From: Laterigemmans sp052161645
GTDB taxonomy: Bacteria > Planctomycetota > Planctomycetia > Pirellulales > Pirellulaceae
Reading direction: 5' to 3' (one strand)
Assembly (NCBI GenBank): GCA_052161645.1
Contig: CP197414.1
Length of the DNA: 64,000 nucleotides
This document shows, in pieces, positions 15,140 through 24,113 of this stretch (positions within the stretch are counted from its first letter, which is position 1; every line of letters begins with the position of its first letter). Both the position numbers and the translations under genes were made by a program. Below the pieces are notes generated by a model. It was not told the origin of the DNA, searched no databases, and saw only the letters and a program-made list of their open reading frames with translations.

Positions 15140-17308
15140 TTACGGTCGCTCGCCAAGTTTCACTTTTACCGTGATTTCGTCCCCACCGCGGTTGATCGTC
15201 ACGTCGACGACATTCCCGGGACGTTGTTCACCGACGGCGGTTTGCACTTCCGCCATGCTTTTTGTCTTTGTCTCTCCGAGTTGGACCAGGCTGTCCCCCG
15301 GGCGAATACCCGCTTGGGCAGCCGGGCCTTGATCCACCACCGAGGTGACCACGACAGTTCCCTCCACGTCTTCCATCGCCACGCCCATGAAGGCGGCTGG
15401 CGGTGGGGTTTCCGCGGGCTGGCGATTGGCTCGCGCCCGATTCACGCCCGCTCCCGGTCCGGTGGTTTGGAAAGTCGGACGCACCGGCACGGTGGCCAAG
15501 TACAACGCCGCCTCGCAAACCATATCGGTTATGCGGACCATGCCGTCTAAATTGATTTTTTCGAAATCATCACTTGGGCGATGATAATCGGTGTGCAGAC
15601 CGGTGAAGAAAAACAGCACGGGTACTTTTTGCTCGTAAAAACTGGTGTGATCGCTCGGGCCGTAGCCGCTTTCGTCTTTGCGGACCGGAAGTTGGAATTT
15701 TTCCGTCCACGCGTCCACCAACCCATCGAATTCGGGGGCTGTGCCCGTCCCAAACACGGTTAGCTTCTCTTCGTCGTTGAGTCGGCCCACCATGTCGAGG
15801 TTGATCATGCCGGTGGTGGTTTCCAAGGGAAAGCGGGGCTCGCGAGCATAATGCTTGCTGCCGAGCAACCCTTTTTCTTCCGCCGTAAAGGCCATAAAGA
15901 CGATTCGCCGGTGGTTTTCCAAGTCCATCTCGGTGATCCGGCGGGCTGTTTCCAGCATCGTGACAGTCCCGCTGCCGTTGTCGTCCGCGCCGTTATGAAT
16001 CGCGATGGTCCCCGGGGCTAACGAGCCGCGTCCCCCCATGCCGACGTGATCGTAGTGCGCGCCGATCACGATCGTTTCTTCCGCCAAGTTGCCTTTGCCG
16101 GGCAATTCGGCGATCACGTTTTTGCCGATTACGTCGCGGGTCACGATCGAAGCCCGGATGGTGGCCGTGGTTTCATCAAGTTGAAAGCTAGCCGGCACGA
16201 ATTTCTCGTCGATGCTGGCTTCGATTTCGGCCAAAGGTTCATCGCTGCTGAATTTTTCCAAGGAAGCGAACAATTCGTTGCAAGCTCGGCGACCGAAGGA
16301 AACCACAGGAATCGCGTCTTCCCGCGTGCTGTTTCCAGCTTGGTTCATGGCCAACAACGCCTCGGGGGCGCTCGCCACGTCGGCTTCCGCAGCGGCGATC
16401 TGGGAGCGGATCAGCTGTAGCGTTTGGGACAAGCGTTCACGCGAATTGACCGCGTCTTCGGGGAGGTTGGCTAGCGAACTTTCGGTGCTTGCCAAGCGTT
16501 CTTGCTCACGGGTTAGCCGCGCCTCGGCCTGTGCGATGACTTGGCCAGTCGCTTGGGCGTGATTGACCAGCAACACGCCGGCAGCTCCGTGCTCCACGGC
16601 GTTTTCAATCTTGGTGTTGAAGAACGCAAAGCGGCTGTTGCGGCGTCCCCCGAGCGGATTGTCGTCGCGTCCGCTGCGCGGTTCGCCACGCAGCATGACC
16701 ACGATTTTTCCGGTCACATCCAACCCGGCGTAGTCATCGTAATTCGCATCAGGGGCGGTGATACCATAACCGACAAACACCAGCGGAGCGGTCACTTCGC
16801 CACTGCCGCCGATCGCCAGCGGTAGCATGGTTTCGTTCAGCAGGTGCGTGCTCGGCTCTGCTGCACCGACTTGGATGCTCAGCCCGTTCGCCTCGGCGGT
16901 GCCCATTTCGACATCGCGGAGTGCGGTGAAGACTTGAAACGGGGTGCCGTCGTACAGGTTGGTGTTCAGCCCCAATTCGTCGAAGCGACTGGCGATGAAC
17001 TCGGCCGCTTTTTCGATTCCCTCGGACCCCGTGTCACGTCCTTCCAAGGCGTCGCTGGAGAGATACTGGAGATCGTTCGCCAGCCTTTCACGGGATGCAG
17101 CGGCCGCGGTAGCTCCGCTGCGAGCCAATTCTTTGGTAGCCACATCTTCCGCCCGGAGGGGCGAAAGCAAAGACTGGCCCGCTAACATTAGCGTACCGAC
17201 ACACAGCCAGGCGGCTCGCTTGAGGAGCCGCCGCCGGCGGGTCGGTAAATTGCCGTGACGGTTGCGGCGGGCGGTCGAGGTGACCACAGCAGATCGACTT
17301 GTCATCAT
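15140..17308 (-). CDS. Secreted M28 zinc aminopeptidase with PA and PDZ domains
   Basis: A 722-residue exported protein: basic N-terminus with RRRRLLKRAAWLCVGTLML then an apolar signal (about 25-53). A PA domain follows (VTAPLVFVGYGITAPDANYDDYAG, KIVVMLRGEP), interrupted by a charged helical insert near 250-320. The M28 core carries all expected ligands: His in GAHYDHVGM (about 418), Asp in GADDNGSGT, the Glu pair in FTAEEKG, Asp in MINLDMVGR and His in GLHTDYHRPSDD (about 572). A PDZ domain closes the protein (about 635-720, GVAMEDVEGTVVVTSV, DQGPAAQAGIRPGDSL). It likely trims peptides in the periplasm. Start could be either of two adjacent ATGs after GAGAGG. Confidence 0.9.
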   Translation of the reverse strand: MMTSRSAVVTSTARRNRHGNLPTRRRRLLKRAAWLCVGTLMLAGQSLLSPLRAEDVATKELARSGATAAAASRERLANDLQYLSSDALEGRDTGSEGIEKAAEFIASRFDELGLNTNLYDGTPFQVFTALRDVEMGTAEANGLSIQVGAAEPSTHLLNETMLPLAIGGSGEVTAPLVFVGYGITAPDANYDDYAGLDVTGKIVVMLRGEPRSGRDDNPLGGRRNSRFAFFNTKIENAVEHGAAGVLLVNHAQATGQVIAQAEARLTREQERLASTESSLANLPEDAVNSRERLSQTLQLIRSQIAAAEADVASAPEALLAMNQAGNSTREDAIPVVSFGRRACNELFASLEKFSSDEPLAEIEASIDEKFVPASFQLDETTATIRASIVTRDVIGKNVIAELPGKGNLAEETIVIGAHYDHVGMGGRGSLAPGTIAIHNGADDNGSGTVTMLETARRITEMDLENHRRIVFMAFTAEEKGLLGSKHYAREPRFPLETTTGMINLDMVGRLNDEEKLTVFGTGTAPEFDGLVDAWTEKFQLPVRKDESGYGPSDHTSFYEQKVPVLFFFTGLHTDYHRPSDDFEKINLDGMVRITDMVCEAALYLATVPVRPTFQTTGPGAGVNRARANRQPAETPPPAAFMGVAMEDVEGTVVVTSVVDQGPAAQAGIRPGDSLVQLGETKTKSMAEVQTAVGEQRPGNVVDVTINRGGDEITVKVKLGERP

Positions 17309-17490
17309 GCCTCTCGGGTTCCAGTGATGTCGAGAAAAAGAAATAGCTTCCTAAATTTTGCGCTCTTGGACGCGCCCGATGGGAGCCTCCGCACGCTATG
17401 ATACTCGCTTCGTGAAGATCATGCCCGCCAGAGTCGGCTGCCAGCCCCTGCGGTGTTGCGCCTCCCCCTTCCGGATTCCTGCCTGCTGCC

Positions 17491-19242
17491 ATGCCTTCGT
17501 TGTACGTGATTCGCGGTCGAGACCAGGGCAAGTTCTTCAGCGTTGAAGGGCAAACGACCCATATCGGTCGTGATACGTCTTGCGCGATTCAATTGCTCGA
17601 TAACGAAGCTTCGCGAACCCACGCCCAGATCCGCACGCTGGCAAACGCAGCGAGCGCGACTCACGAACAACTCTTCGAGTTGATCGATCTGGAGAGCAGC
17701 AACGGGACGTTGGTTAATGGCCAGCCGATCACCCGTTATACCTTACGCAGCGGCGATCGGATTCAGATCGGCCAAACGCTGATGATTTTCACCGGCAGTG
17801 GCTCGCCCGATTCGATCCAAGCGGCTCACAGCGTGGACATTATCAGTCAAACGCAAGCGACCGAAGCTTCGCGGATCGTCTCCTCCTGGGCCCCCTCGGT
17901 GCTTTCCGGTCGTGCCACGAAGGTCAAGCCCGAAGTGGCGACGGAGAATCTCGATCGCCGGTCCTTGGACGTGATGTATCAGACGGCGATTGCCGTCGGT
18001 CGCACGATGGATATTCCGGAGCTGTTGGAGAGGATTTTGCGATTGGTGTTCGATTGGGTTGAGGCCGATCGGGGGTGCGTGATGTTGCGGGACAGCGATT
18101 CGGACGAACTTCGCCCGGCGGCCCGCTGTGATCGCAGCCACCAACCGGCCGATCGGATGGCGATCAGCCGCACGATTCTCGATTTCGTCATCGAGCGTCG
18201 CGAGGGAGTGCGGACGACCGATGCCCGTGAAGATGCGCGATGGGACCCCGCTCATTCGATCGTGCAAATGGGGATTCGCGAAGCGCTCTGCGTACCTTTG
18301 CTGGGGCGCTACGAGTGCGTCGGCGCGTTGTACGTGGATACCTTTACGTCGGCCGGGCAAGCGGCGGCTGGGCAAACTGTGGGCGGGCAACCTGTCGTCG
18401 GGCAACCGCAGAGTCGCTTTAACGACGAGCATTTGCGGCTGATGACGGCGATTGGGCACCAAGCGGCGTTGGCCATCGAAGATACGTTCTACTACTCTTC
18501 GCTGTTGCAAAATGAACGTTTGGCAGCTATCGGTCAAACGATAGCAATTATCTCTCACCACATGAAGAATATCTTGCAAGGCATGCGGGGGGGCGGATAT
18601 TTAATCGGCGCCGGGCTGGAGCGACAAGATCAGGATGCCATTCGCCGTGGCTGGCGGATTGTGGAAAAGAATCAAGAGCGAATTTCACATCTCGTGCTCG
18701 ATATGCTGTCCTACAGCAAAGACCGAGAACCGGAACGCGAGTTGGCTGATTTGAATGCTACCGTCGCCGATGTGGTGGAACTGATGCAGGTGCGGGCGGA
18801 AGAACAACAGTGTGTGCTGGAGTTTTTTCCAGCCGAAGATTTGCCAGCTTGCCAATTTGACAACGAAGCGATGCATCGCGCGATTCTCAACCTCGTCACC
18901 AATGCCTTGGACGCAGTCGCCGAGATCGAGCAGGCCCGCGTTTGGCTGCGCAGCGGATACCATGGTGAACAAGGGTGGTGGCTGGAGGTTGCCGACAATG
19001 GTCCGGGGATCAGCCCCGAAGATCGTGACAAAGTGTTTTCGTTGTTTGAATCTCGCAAAGGAAATCGCGGCACCGGGTTGGGTTTACCGGTTAGCCAAAA
19101 AATTGTCGCCGAACATGGCGGAACCATTGAACTGCTCGAACCCGACCAGTCGCCTCGGCAATCGGGTTGTACCTTTCGCGTCACCTTGCCGGCCGGCGAT
19201 CAGGATGCCGAATTGTTAGCGAATCATGAGACATTATCGTAA
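17491..19242 (+). CDS. FHA-GAF sensor histidine kinase
   Basis: A 583-residue cytosolic kinase without membrane segments. Residues 1-90 form an FHA phosphothreonine-binding domain (THIGRDTSCAIQLLDN, ASRTHAQI, SSNGTLVNGQPI). A GAF domain covers about 155-340 (TAIAVGRTMDIPELLERIL, DRGCVML, EALCVPLLGRYECVGALYVD) and contains four GGQ-type five-residue repeats (about 289-305). The H-box reads SHHMKN, with His356 the likely phosphosite; the N-box LVTNALDAV, DNGPGIS and GTGLGLPVSQKI give the ATPase. No response regulator is adjacent. FHA domains suggest cross-talk with Ser/Thr kinases, which this phylum has in number. It diverges from the M28 gene. Confidence 0.88.
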   Translation: MPSLYVIRGRDQGKFFSVEGQTTHIGRDTSCAIQLLDNEASRTHAQIRTLANAASATHEQLFELIDLESSNGTLVNGQPITRYTLRSGDRIQIGQTLMIFTGSGSPDSIQAAHSVDIISQTQATEASRIVSSWAPSVLSGRATKVKPEVATENLDRRSLDVMYQTAIAVGRTMDIPELLERILRLVFDWVEADRGCVMLRDSDSDELRPAARCDRSHQPADRMAISRTILDFVIERREGVRTTDAREDARWDPAHSIVQMGIREALCVPLLGRYECVGALYVDTFTSAGQAAAGQTVGGQPVVGQPQSRFNDEHLRLMTAIGHQAALAIEDTFYYSSLLQNERLAAIGQTIAIISHHMKNILQGMRGGGYLIGAGLERQDQDAIRRGWRIVEKNQERISHLVLDMLSYSKDREPERELADLNATVADVVELMQVRAEEQQCVLEFFPAEDLPACQFDNEAMHRAILNLVTNALDAVAEIEQARVWLRSGYHGEQGWWLEVADNGPGISPEDRDKVFSLFESRKGNRGTGLGLPVSQKIVAEHGGTIELLEPDQSPRQSGCTFRVTLPAGDQDAELLANHETLS

Positions 19243-19874
19243 AAGCCAGGCTCTGTGTTCGGTGCTGGTTTCCCGGCTTCAGCCGGTCAAACGCAATCCG
19301 GATCGCCTCAAGGCTAGACACCAGCGCACGCTGACGGGCTTTGCCAGGGTCAGGCCTTGTGTTCGGTGTTGGGGAGGGGAGTATTGGCGATTCCATGCCG
19401 CGACGACCGCACATTAAACTGCCGGGCCCGTAAAGGCCCGGTAGGCCCCAAACAGGGCATTTAAGCCCGGAGGGTGACACACAAGATGGACTCTAGCCAC
19501 AGCGAAAATGTGCCGGCCTCCGGCCTAGAAACTCAGTGTGTGTGTCCGGAACCGGTGGCTGACGCCCAATGGCAGATTATCTACCGGCCTCCGGCCTGGG
19601 CTTAGCGCCCTGAGCCAACCCTAAGCTTCTTCACCTAGGGCCTCAATAGCACACTCCCCCGGGCGCTAAGCCCAGCCTGTAGGGCGCCACACTAACTGCG
19701 GAGCCCGTGAGGGCGATGCACTCGCTTTTTTGCCGGCGTTTGCTCTTGACGTTGTCTCGCCATTAAATTTAAGCAACAACTCGCAGTTCGCGCCGGTTGA
19801 AGATGGTGAACGGTTTTACCATCGCAAGTTGAGCGGAGGCGAATTTTGAACTCGAGAACCAAAGGGGTACTCAC
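19243..19874. repeat. Palindrome-rich intergenic region with a dispersed repeat
   Basis: No gene is seen in 632 bases. It holds a complete dispersed repeat (about 19272-19336: CGGCTTCAGCCGGTC, then GGATCGCCTCAAGGCTAGAC and ACCAGCGCACGCTGA), a short direct repeat (AGGCTCTGTGTTCGGTG at 19248 and a near copy at 19350), and two copies of CCGGCCTCCGGCCT (19513 and 19584). It also contains an exact 15-bp inverted repeat CTGGGCTTAGCGCCC (19596-19610) with GGGCGCTAAGCCCAG (19661-19675). Such nested palindromes look like small non-autonomous intergenic elements piled on one another. Confidence 0.75.
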
Positions 19875-20276
19875 ATGTTCGGAGCCATTATTTCGCTGGC
19901 CTTGGTCGCCTTGTCAGGCGGCAGCGGGCAATCGGTCGTTGCTCGCCAACGCGTGGATCTGATCGAACTGCATCACTCGTACGACGAAGTCGGTCGGCAC
20001 GTCTTCGACCAATTGGTCTTCTACGATTGGTCCGAGGAACATGCACAGTATCGCGTGATCGCTTGGCGAATGGTCAAGCGTGATAGCCAGTTGCCGATCC
20101 GCAACTGGCGGTCGCATGAATATCGCTGCGTTTGGCAAGATGATGGGGTGCTGCGTGACGTCCGCGCACCACTCTATCGCGAAACTTGGTCGCAACATGA
20201 TCCCGAACGAGCTAATCGCAGGCTCTTTCCCGAAGCCAGTCGTCCAGATTTGTTGCCACCCCCAGCCGCTCGCTGA
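19875..20276 (+). CDS. Small exported protein of unknown function
   Basis: 133 residues, ATG 19875 with AAAGGGG upstream. The first about 20 residues (MFGAIISLALVALSGGSGQ) look like a signal peptide. The rest is polar, with RVIAWRMVKRDSQLPIRNW and YRCVWQDDGVLRDVRAP, and a proline-rich end (RPDLLPPPAAR). I recognise no enzymatic motif. It resembles small conserved proteins seen in this phylum that read out as beta-rich, but this is an impression. It stands between the palindrome nest and the convergent VOC gene. Confidence 0.6.
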   Translation: MFGAIISLALVALSGGSGQSVVARQRVDLIELHHSYDEVGRHVFDQLVFYDWSEEHAQYRVIAWRMVKRDSQLPIRNWRSHEYRCVWQDDGVLRDVRAPLYRETWSQHDPERANRRLFPEASRPDLLPPPAAR

Positions 20277-20370
20277 CGGGTGGAGATCTCCGGTAGGACG
20301 GGTCTCCAGGCCGGTCTAGCTTGGTTGGAGACAGACGGGCATGGGGACTCATCCTACGCCGTTCGTCCGG

Positions 20371-20796
20371 CTAACTTAGTGCTTGCACTAATTCAATCCA
20401 ATGTCCGTCAGGATCTCTTACAAACAACTGCCGCGCCCCATCGGGGCGAACACGCAGTTCAGACCGCTCCAGCTCCTCGTGCGACAAATGGCGATCCCAC
20501 GCATCCATGTCACCGACTGCGAGGGCAAAATGAGTCCCTCGCGAATGCGAGTGCACCGGCAGCCGCCGATCGGCAATTAAATGCAGTTCTTGCGACCCAC
20601 CCAAGCGAAACCAAGCGCCTTGAAAATCGAACGCCGGCCTGGGGAGTGGCGGCAAGCAGAGCAGGTCTCGGTAAAACGCAATCGATTGCTCCAGATCTTG
20701 GACGTGCAGGGCAACATGATCGAGCTGCTTGATGTGCAGCGGTTGGTCCGATCCTGACTTACCAGGTCCTGACTTACCGGGCGGCTGGGTGGGCAT
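20371..20796 (-). CDS. VOC-superfamily (glyoxalase/dioxygenase fold) protein
   Basis: A 141-residue single VOC domain. After a glycine/serine-rich N-terminus of about 20 residues it reads LDHVALHVQDLEQSIAFYRD (25-44), GAWFRLGGSQELHLI, THFALAVGDMDAW and ends FVRDPDGHWIELVQ. The metal-site pattern His26, Glu (ELHLI), His (THFAL), Glu (WIELVQ) is complete for one half-barrel. This fold serves glyoxalase I, fosfomycin resistance, epimerases and dioxygenases; the substrate cannot be chosen. It follows queD on the same strand by 12 bases. Confidence 0.8.
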   Translation of the reverse strand: MPTQPPGKSGPGKSGSDQPLHIKQLDHVALHVQDLEQSIAFYRDLLCLPPLPRPAFDFQGAWFRLGGSQELHLIADRRLPVHSHSRGTHFALAVGDMDAWDRHLSHEELERSELRVRPDGARQLFVRDPDGHWIELVQALS

Positions 20797-20808
20797 GAGA
20801 CGGAACGC

Positions 20809-21288
20809 CTAAATTGCGGATTGATCTGACCAGCTGGCACCGCTGGAGAATGTGTCCTCGGCATCGACGGAGACTTCGGCAAAGCTGTCTTCGGTTTCCC
20901 AGATCACCACTTTGGTCGCGCGACCACCGGTGCCGGCGAGAATCTCTGGACAGACTTCTTCGAGCAAGTAGCGAGCCATATTTTCGGCGGTAGGATTGTA
21001 AGGCAGCAAGAACAGCCGGTGGGGCTCGGCCATCCGCACGGCGGCTTGGCCGTTCTCATCCTTGTCCCATAGCAAAAAAGCATGATCCCAGTGTTCGTCG
21101 ATCCAACCTTTGCAGCGTTTCTTCAATTCTGAAAAATCGACCACTCTGCCCACTTCGTCTTGCTGGTCTCCGGTGACGTAGAAGTCCGCCACATAATTAT
21201 GGCCGTGAAAGTTCTCGCAACGGCCGCCATGGAAACGCAAGCGGTGGCCGGCGCAAAAACGAATGCGACGCATGATGGTTAAGGCCAT
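20809..21288 (-). CDS. queD: 6-carboxytetrahydropterin synthase / PTPS-like enzyme
   Basis: A 159-residue T-fold enzyme. Zinc ligands are His15 in CAGHRL and His28 and His30 in ENFHGHNY; Cys24 (GRCENFHGH) is the likely catalytic cysteine. VVDFSELK, DHAFLL and NPTAENMARYLLEEV are the other family blocks, and a Glu in VVIWETEDSFAEV binds the pterin. QueD makes 6-carboxytetrahydropterin for queuosine synthesis; related PTPS enzymes serve pterin synthesis. No other queuosine gene is nearby, so the assignment within the family is moderate. Confidence 0.85.
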   Translation of the reverse strand: MALTIMRRIRFCAGHRLRFHGGRCENFHGHNYVADFYVTGDQQDEVGRVVDFSELKKRCKGWIDEHWDHAFLLWDKDENGQAAVRMAEPHRLFLLPYNPTAENMARYLLEEVCPEILAGTGGRATKVVIWETEDSFAEVSVDAEDTFSSGASWSDQSAI

Positions 21289-21471
21289 ATTTGATGACTC
21301 TCCCCCGCAATGGAGATCGCGGTGTTATAAGGATGTAAATTTTGGTGGGGTTGCCGAGTGCAGCCACGCAGCCGGTATGTCAGGTAGCTGTTCAAATTAG
21401 AGTTTACGCCGGGGGCAATCCTCTCGGAGAGGCGTCGGGCTTCCACCCGCTACCGCAACTTCAAGACTTTC

Positions 21472-21903
21472 CTACTGACTTGGAGGCGTCGGGCGCAATT
21501 TGGGATTATCGTGATGACGCGTGGCGTCACGTTTGGTTTTTTTGGCCAGATTGCGTTGCCACGCTGATTCTAGATCGATTCCGCTCTGATTGGCTAGGCA
21601 GATCGTGACAAACAGCACATCGGCCAATTCATCAGCCAGCGCGTGGTTTAAATCGGCTGGCGTCTGCCCCGTTTTCCAAGATTGTTCTCCCGCAGTTCGC
21701 GAGAGGATGCGGGCAACTTCGCCGACTTCCTCGACCAGCTGGGCGAGGTTCGTCAGCTCGCCGAAATAGCGAACACCGATTGTTTGAATCCAAGCGTCGA
21801 CTTGCCGCTGAGCCTGCCCGAGTGTGACCTCGGAGGTTAGCTCGCCGGCGGGTACCGCGAAGTTGGGCTCAGTTGCTGATTCGGCCCCGAGAGGTTTGTC
21901 CAT
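21472..21903 (-). CDS. MazG-like nucleotide pyrophosphohydrolase
   Basis: A 143-residue all-alpha NTP pyrophosphohydrolase, start taken at MDKPLGAES (ATG 21903), although ten further upstream codons are open. The metal-binding motif is visible: LVEEVGEVARIL (EExxE) and later DELADVLFVTICLAN (ExxD), with KKTKRDATRHH at the C-terminus. Such enzymes hydrolyse non-canonical or excess nucleoside triphosphates. It sits between queD and an FG-GAP gene on the same strand with gaps of 183 and 57 bases. Confidence 0.83.
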   Translation of the reverse strand: MDKPLGAESATEPNFAVPAGELTSEVTLGQAQRQVDAWIQTIGVRYFGELTNLAQLVEEVGEVARILSRTAGEQSWKTGQTPADLNHALADELADVLFVTICLANQSGIDLESAWQRNLAKKTKRDATRHHDNPKLRPTPPSQ

Positions 21904-21960
21904 GAGTTGATGCTTTTCGCTCGGTGGCCGCACGCATAGTACTCTGCGGCTTGCAGTAAA

Positions 21961-23160
21961 TTACTCGACAGCTTGCAATAAGTAGGTGCCACTCTTGCCA
22001 GCCACGGCAATGTCGGGGCGTCCGTCCTGGTTAAAATCGGCCACCACGATTTGCAAGCCGGTGCCGACGTGTCCTTCTTCGATAACGTGTCGCGTGAAGG
22101 ATTTCGTTTGGGCGTCCCAGCTGTAGTAATACAAACAGGGTGGATCTTGGCCGCCCGGATCGCCGCCGTTGTGGGCGTAGTAGCGTTTGCCGGTGATCAA
22201 CTCGTCTTGCCCATCACCATTCAGATCGGCAAAAGCCAAACTGTGGGGCTGGCTAAAACCCCGATCGATGAGGTGTTCTTTCCAGATGATTTTGCCGTCA
22301 TCTTCTTGGCCAATCTGTTCCCACCAGAACAGCCCAAAATTATGTCCGTTGCCGAACACCAAATCGGCTTTGCCATCTCCGTTGAGGTCCTTGACCAACA
22401 TCGGCAGGCTGGCGTGCAGTTCCCAATTAGCGTGAAACTTCCAAGGTTGCCCCCAAGGATCGCTGGCGGGTTGTTGATACCAGCCTTGGCCAACCAAGAC
22501 ATCGAGTTTGCCGTCACCGTTGAGGTCACCGACCCCAATCCCATGACCATTGGCGCTGGGGCCTAATTCGTGAGGGATCAATTTCAAGGGACGCTCGGCC
22601 GCGTCACTTGTTTGCAGCCGCCAGACGACCATCGGTACGTTGGGAACCCAAGTGTTGACGATCCATTCCGGCGTGCCATCGCCGTCAAGGTCTTCGAATA
22701 ACTGCCCTTCGTTGGTCGAATTGCCGGTATCGATCAGCAGATGCTGGGGCCACATCTTGCCCAACCGCAGGGCGTCCGCACCTGGGTTTTCGTACCAGTG
22801 CACTTCGGTGGGTAAGAAGGAACCGGCGATCACATCGGGCAAGCCGTCGCGATTGACATCATAAATGTAATCGCCATTGCTCTGCACGTAACCGTTCCAG
22901 TCTTCAATGGCACGCAGGGGGCGAGCTGCCCAATCGGAGTTCGCAAACCAGTTACGTCCCGCCACCAAATCGAGTTTGCCGTCGCCGTCGACATCTGCCG
23001 CTGCGATTCCTTCATTAGCGTCCTTTGCCAACATTCGCACCGAAAATTTCAGCGGATGCTGCCGCGGTTCGGCAGCCACCACCTCCCCAACGAAGCCGCG
23101 ACCGGCCAGCACAAACCCAGCAGTCGCAAGAGCCAGCCCAAAAATCTTTCCTCGACGCAT
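21961..23160 (-). CDS. Exported FG-GAP/VCBS repeat protein
   Basis: A 399-residue secreted beta-propeller protein. Start ATG 23160 (MRRGKIFGLALATAGFVLAGRG, a signal peptide) has AGGGGA eight bases upstream; a longer reading frame exists but lacks such a site. At least six calcium-binding loops of the type DVDGDGKLDLV, DVNRDGLPDVI, DLDGDGTPEWI, DLNGDGKLDVL, DLNGDGKADLV, DLNGDGQDELI and DFNQDGRPDIA are spread over about 60-390. The function of such seven-bladed FG-GAP propellers in this phylum is not established; cell-surface binding or carbohydrate-related roles are guesses. Confidence 0.88.
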   Translation of the reverse strand: MRRGKIFGLALATAGFVLAGRGFVGEVVAAEPRQHPLKFSVRMLAKDANEGIAAADVDGDGKLDLVAGRNWFANSDWAARPLRAIEDWNGYVQSNGDYIYDVNRDGLPDVIAGSFLPTEVHWYENPGADALRLGKMWPQHLLIDTGNSTNEGQLFEDLDGDGTPEWIVNTWVPNVPMVVWRLQTSDAAERPLKLIPHELGPSANGHGIGVGDLNGDGKLDVLVGQGWYQQPASDPWGQPWKFHANWELHASLPMLVKDLNGDGKADLVFGNGHNFGLFWWEQIGQEDDGKIIWKEHLIDRGFSQPHSLAFADLNGDGQDELITGKRYYAHNGGDPGGQDPPCLYYYSWDAQTKSFTRHVIEEGHVGTGLQIVVADFNQDGRPDIAVAGKSGTYLLQAVE

Positions 23161-23494
23161 GCTCGATTCCCCTGCCAAAGTTGTGACCAATTGTGGTCGT
23201 GATGTCAGCTGTCGTATTGTCAGCATATTGTAAGTAATTATCTCAGCCAGGTCCTCGGCCGAAAGCATTTTGAGAGCCGCTTTTCCAAGCTGATGCCTCG
23301 TACGGGTGGTTGGTGATTGGTTCTTGCGGGTGCCTGGTTGTCCTCTGTAGGAGAGTTTGTATAACCGTGCCAGTCTTCCAAAACTGGCTCAATATTTTAA
23401 GTAATTCCGGCGGAAATCATCGATGCGGGATGAATTTTAATCTTGAGCGGCGCATGATAATGTCGTACCGTCGGGATCGAAAGAACCGCAACTC
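23161..23494. other. Intergenic stretch between divergent genes
   Basis: 334 bases between the FG-GAP and MaoC genes, which point away from each other. I see no RNA gene, strong hairpin or repeat. It should contain promoters for both genes, but no confident -35/-10 pair was found. Confidence 0.4.
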
Positions 23495-24046
23495 GTGGTG
23501 AGGACCAGCGTTTTGGCCGAAATGTTATACCTAGAAGACTTAAAGCGTGGGCAGCGCTGGATAAGTCCTTCGCGGGGAATCACGGCGGAAGATGTTGCTA
23601 ATTTTGCTGGATTGACGGGCGATCACACCCCTCTGCACGGAAATCCGCTCTCCGGCGGCCTGACTGAAGGGGGAGAGGCATCGCCTTTCGGTCGCCCGGT
23701 TGTGCATGGTTTGCTCGGTCTGAGCATTATGGCCGGGCTCTCTTCAGAATGTCCGCGCGTCTGTACGCTGGCTTTGGTTTCAATGGGGGCTTGGGAATTT
23801 CGCAAACCAATTTATTTTGGTGATGCGGTGCGGGCGGAAGTGGAGATTGTCTTGATCGAGCCGCATGGACGGCGTGCCGGCCGCGTTTTTTGGCGGCGTC
23901 GGCTCTGTGGCGAAGATGGACAGGTGTATCAAGAAGGGGAGATGGAGACGCTCGTGGCGAGGCGATTTCGTGTCGCCCGCGTTGACGCCCGGCCCGAGTA
24001 CGCGACACCGGTCGTAACTGCCAATCCCAAAGAAGAACGACTCTAA
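23495..24046 (+). CDS. MaoC-like hot-dog-fold dehydratase
   Basis: 183 residues. The (R)-specific enoyl hydratase motif is clear: DVANFAGLTGDHTPLH (about 33-48, with Asp43 and His48 as catalytic pair) followed by FGRPVVHGLLGLSIMAGL. Later AWEFRKPIYFGDAVRAEVEIV is the usual second block. The enzyme probably hydrates 2-enoyl-CoA or a related thioester. Start is uncertain: GTG 23495 gives this length, ATG 23522 (MLYLEDLKRG) is nearer the family N-terminus; neither has a strong ribosome site. Confidence 0.8.
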   Translation: MVRTSVLAEMLYLEDLKRGQRWISPSRGITAEDVANFAGLTGDHTPLHGNPLSGGLTEGGEASPFGRPVVHGLLGLSIMAGLSSECPRVCTLALVSMGAWEFRKPIYFGDAVRAEVEIVLIEPHGRRAGRVFWRRRLCGEDGQVYQEGEMETLVARRFRVARVDARPEYATPVVTANPKEERL

Positions 24047-24113
24047 CTGGCTGGCCATTGCTGGGCTGCTGAAAAATGTTGGGCTTGCATCGAACCTCGC
24101 CCTCCAGAGCCGA

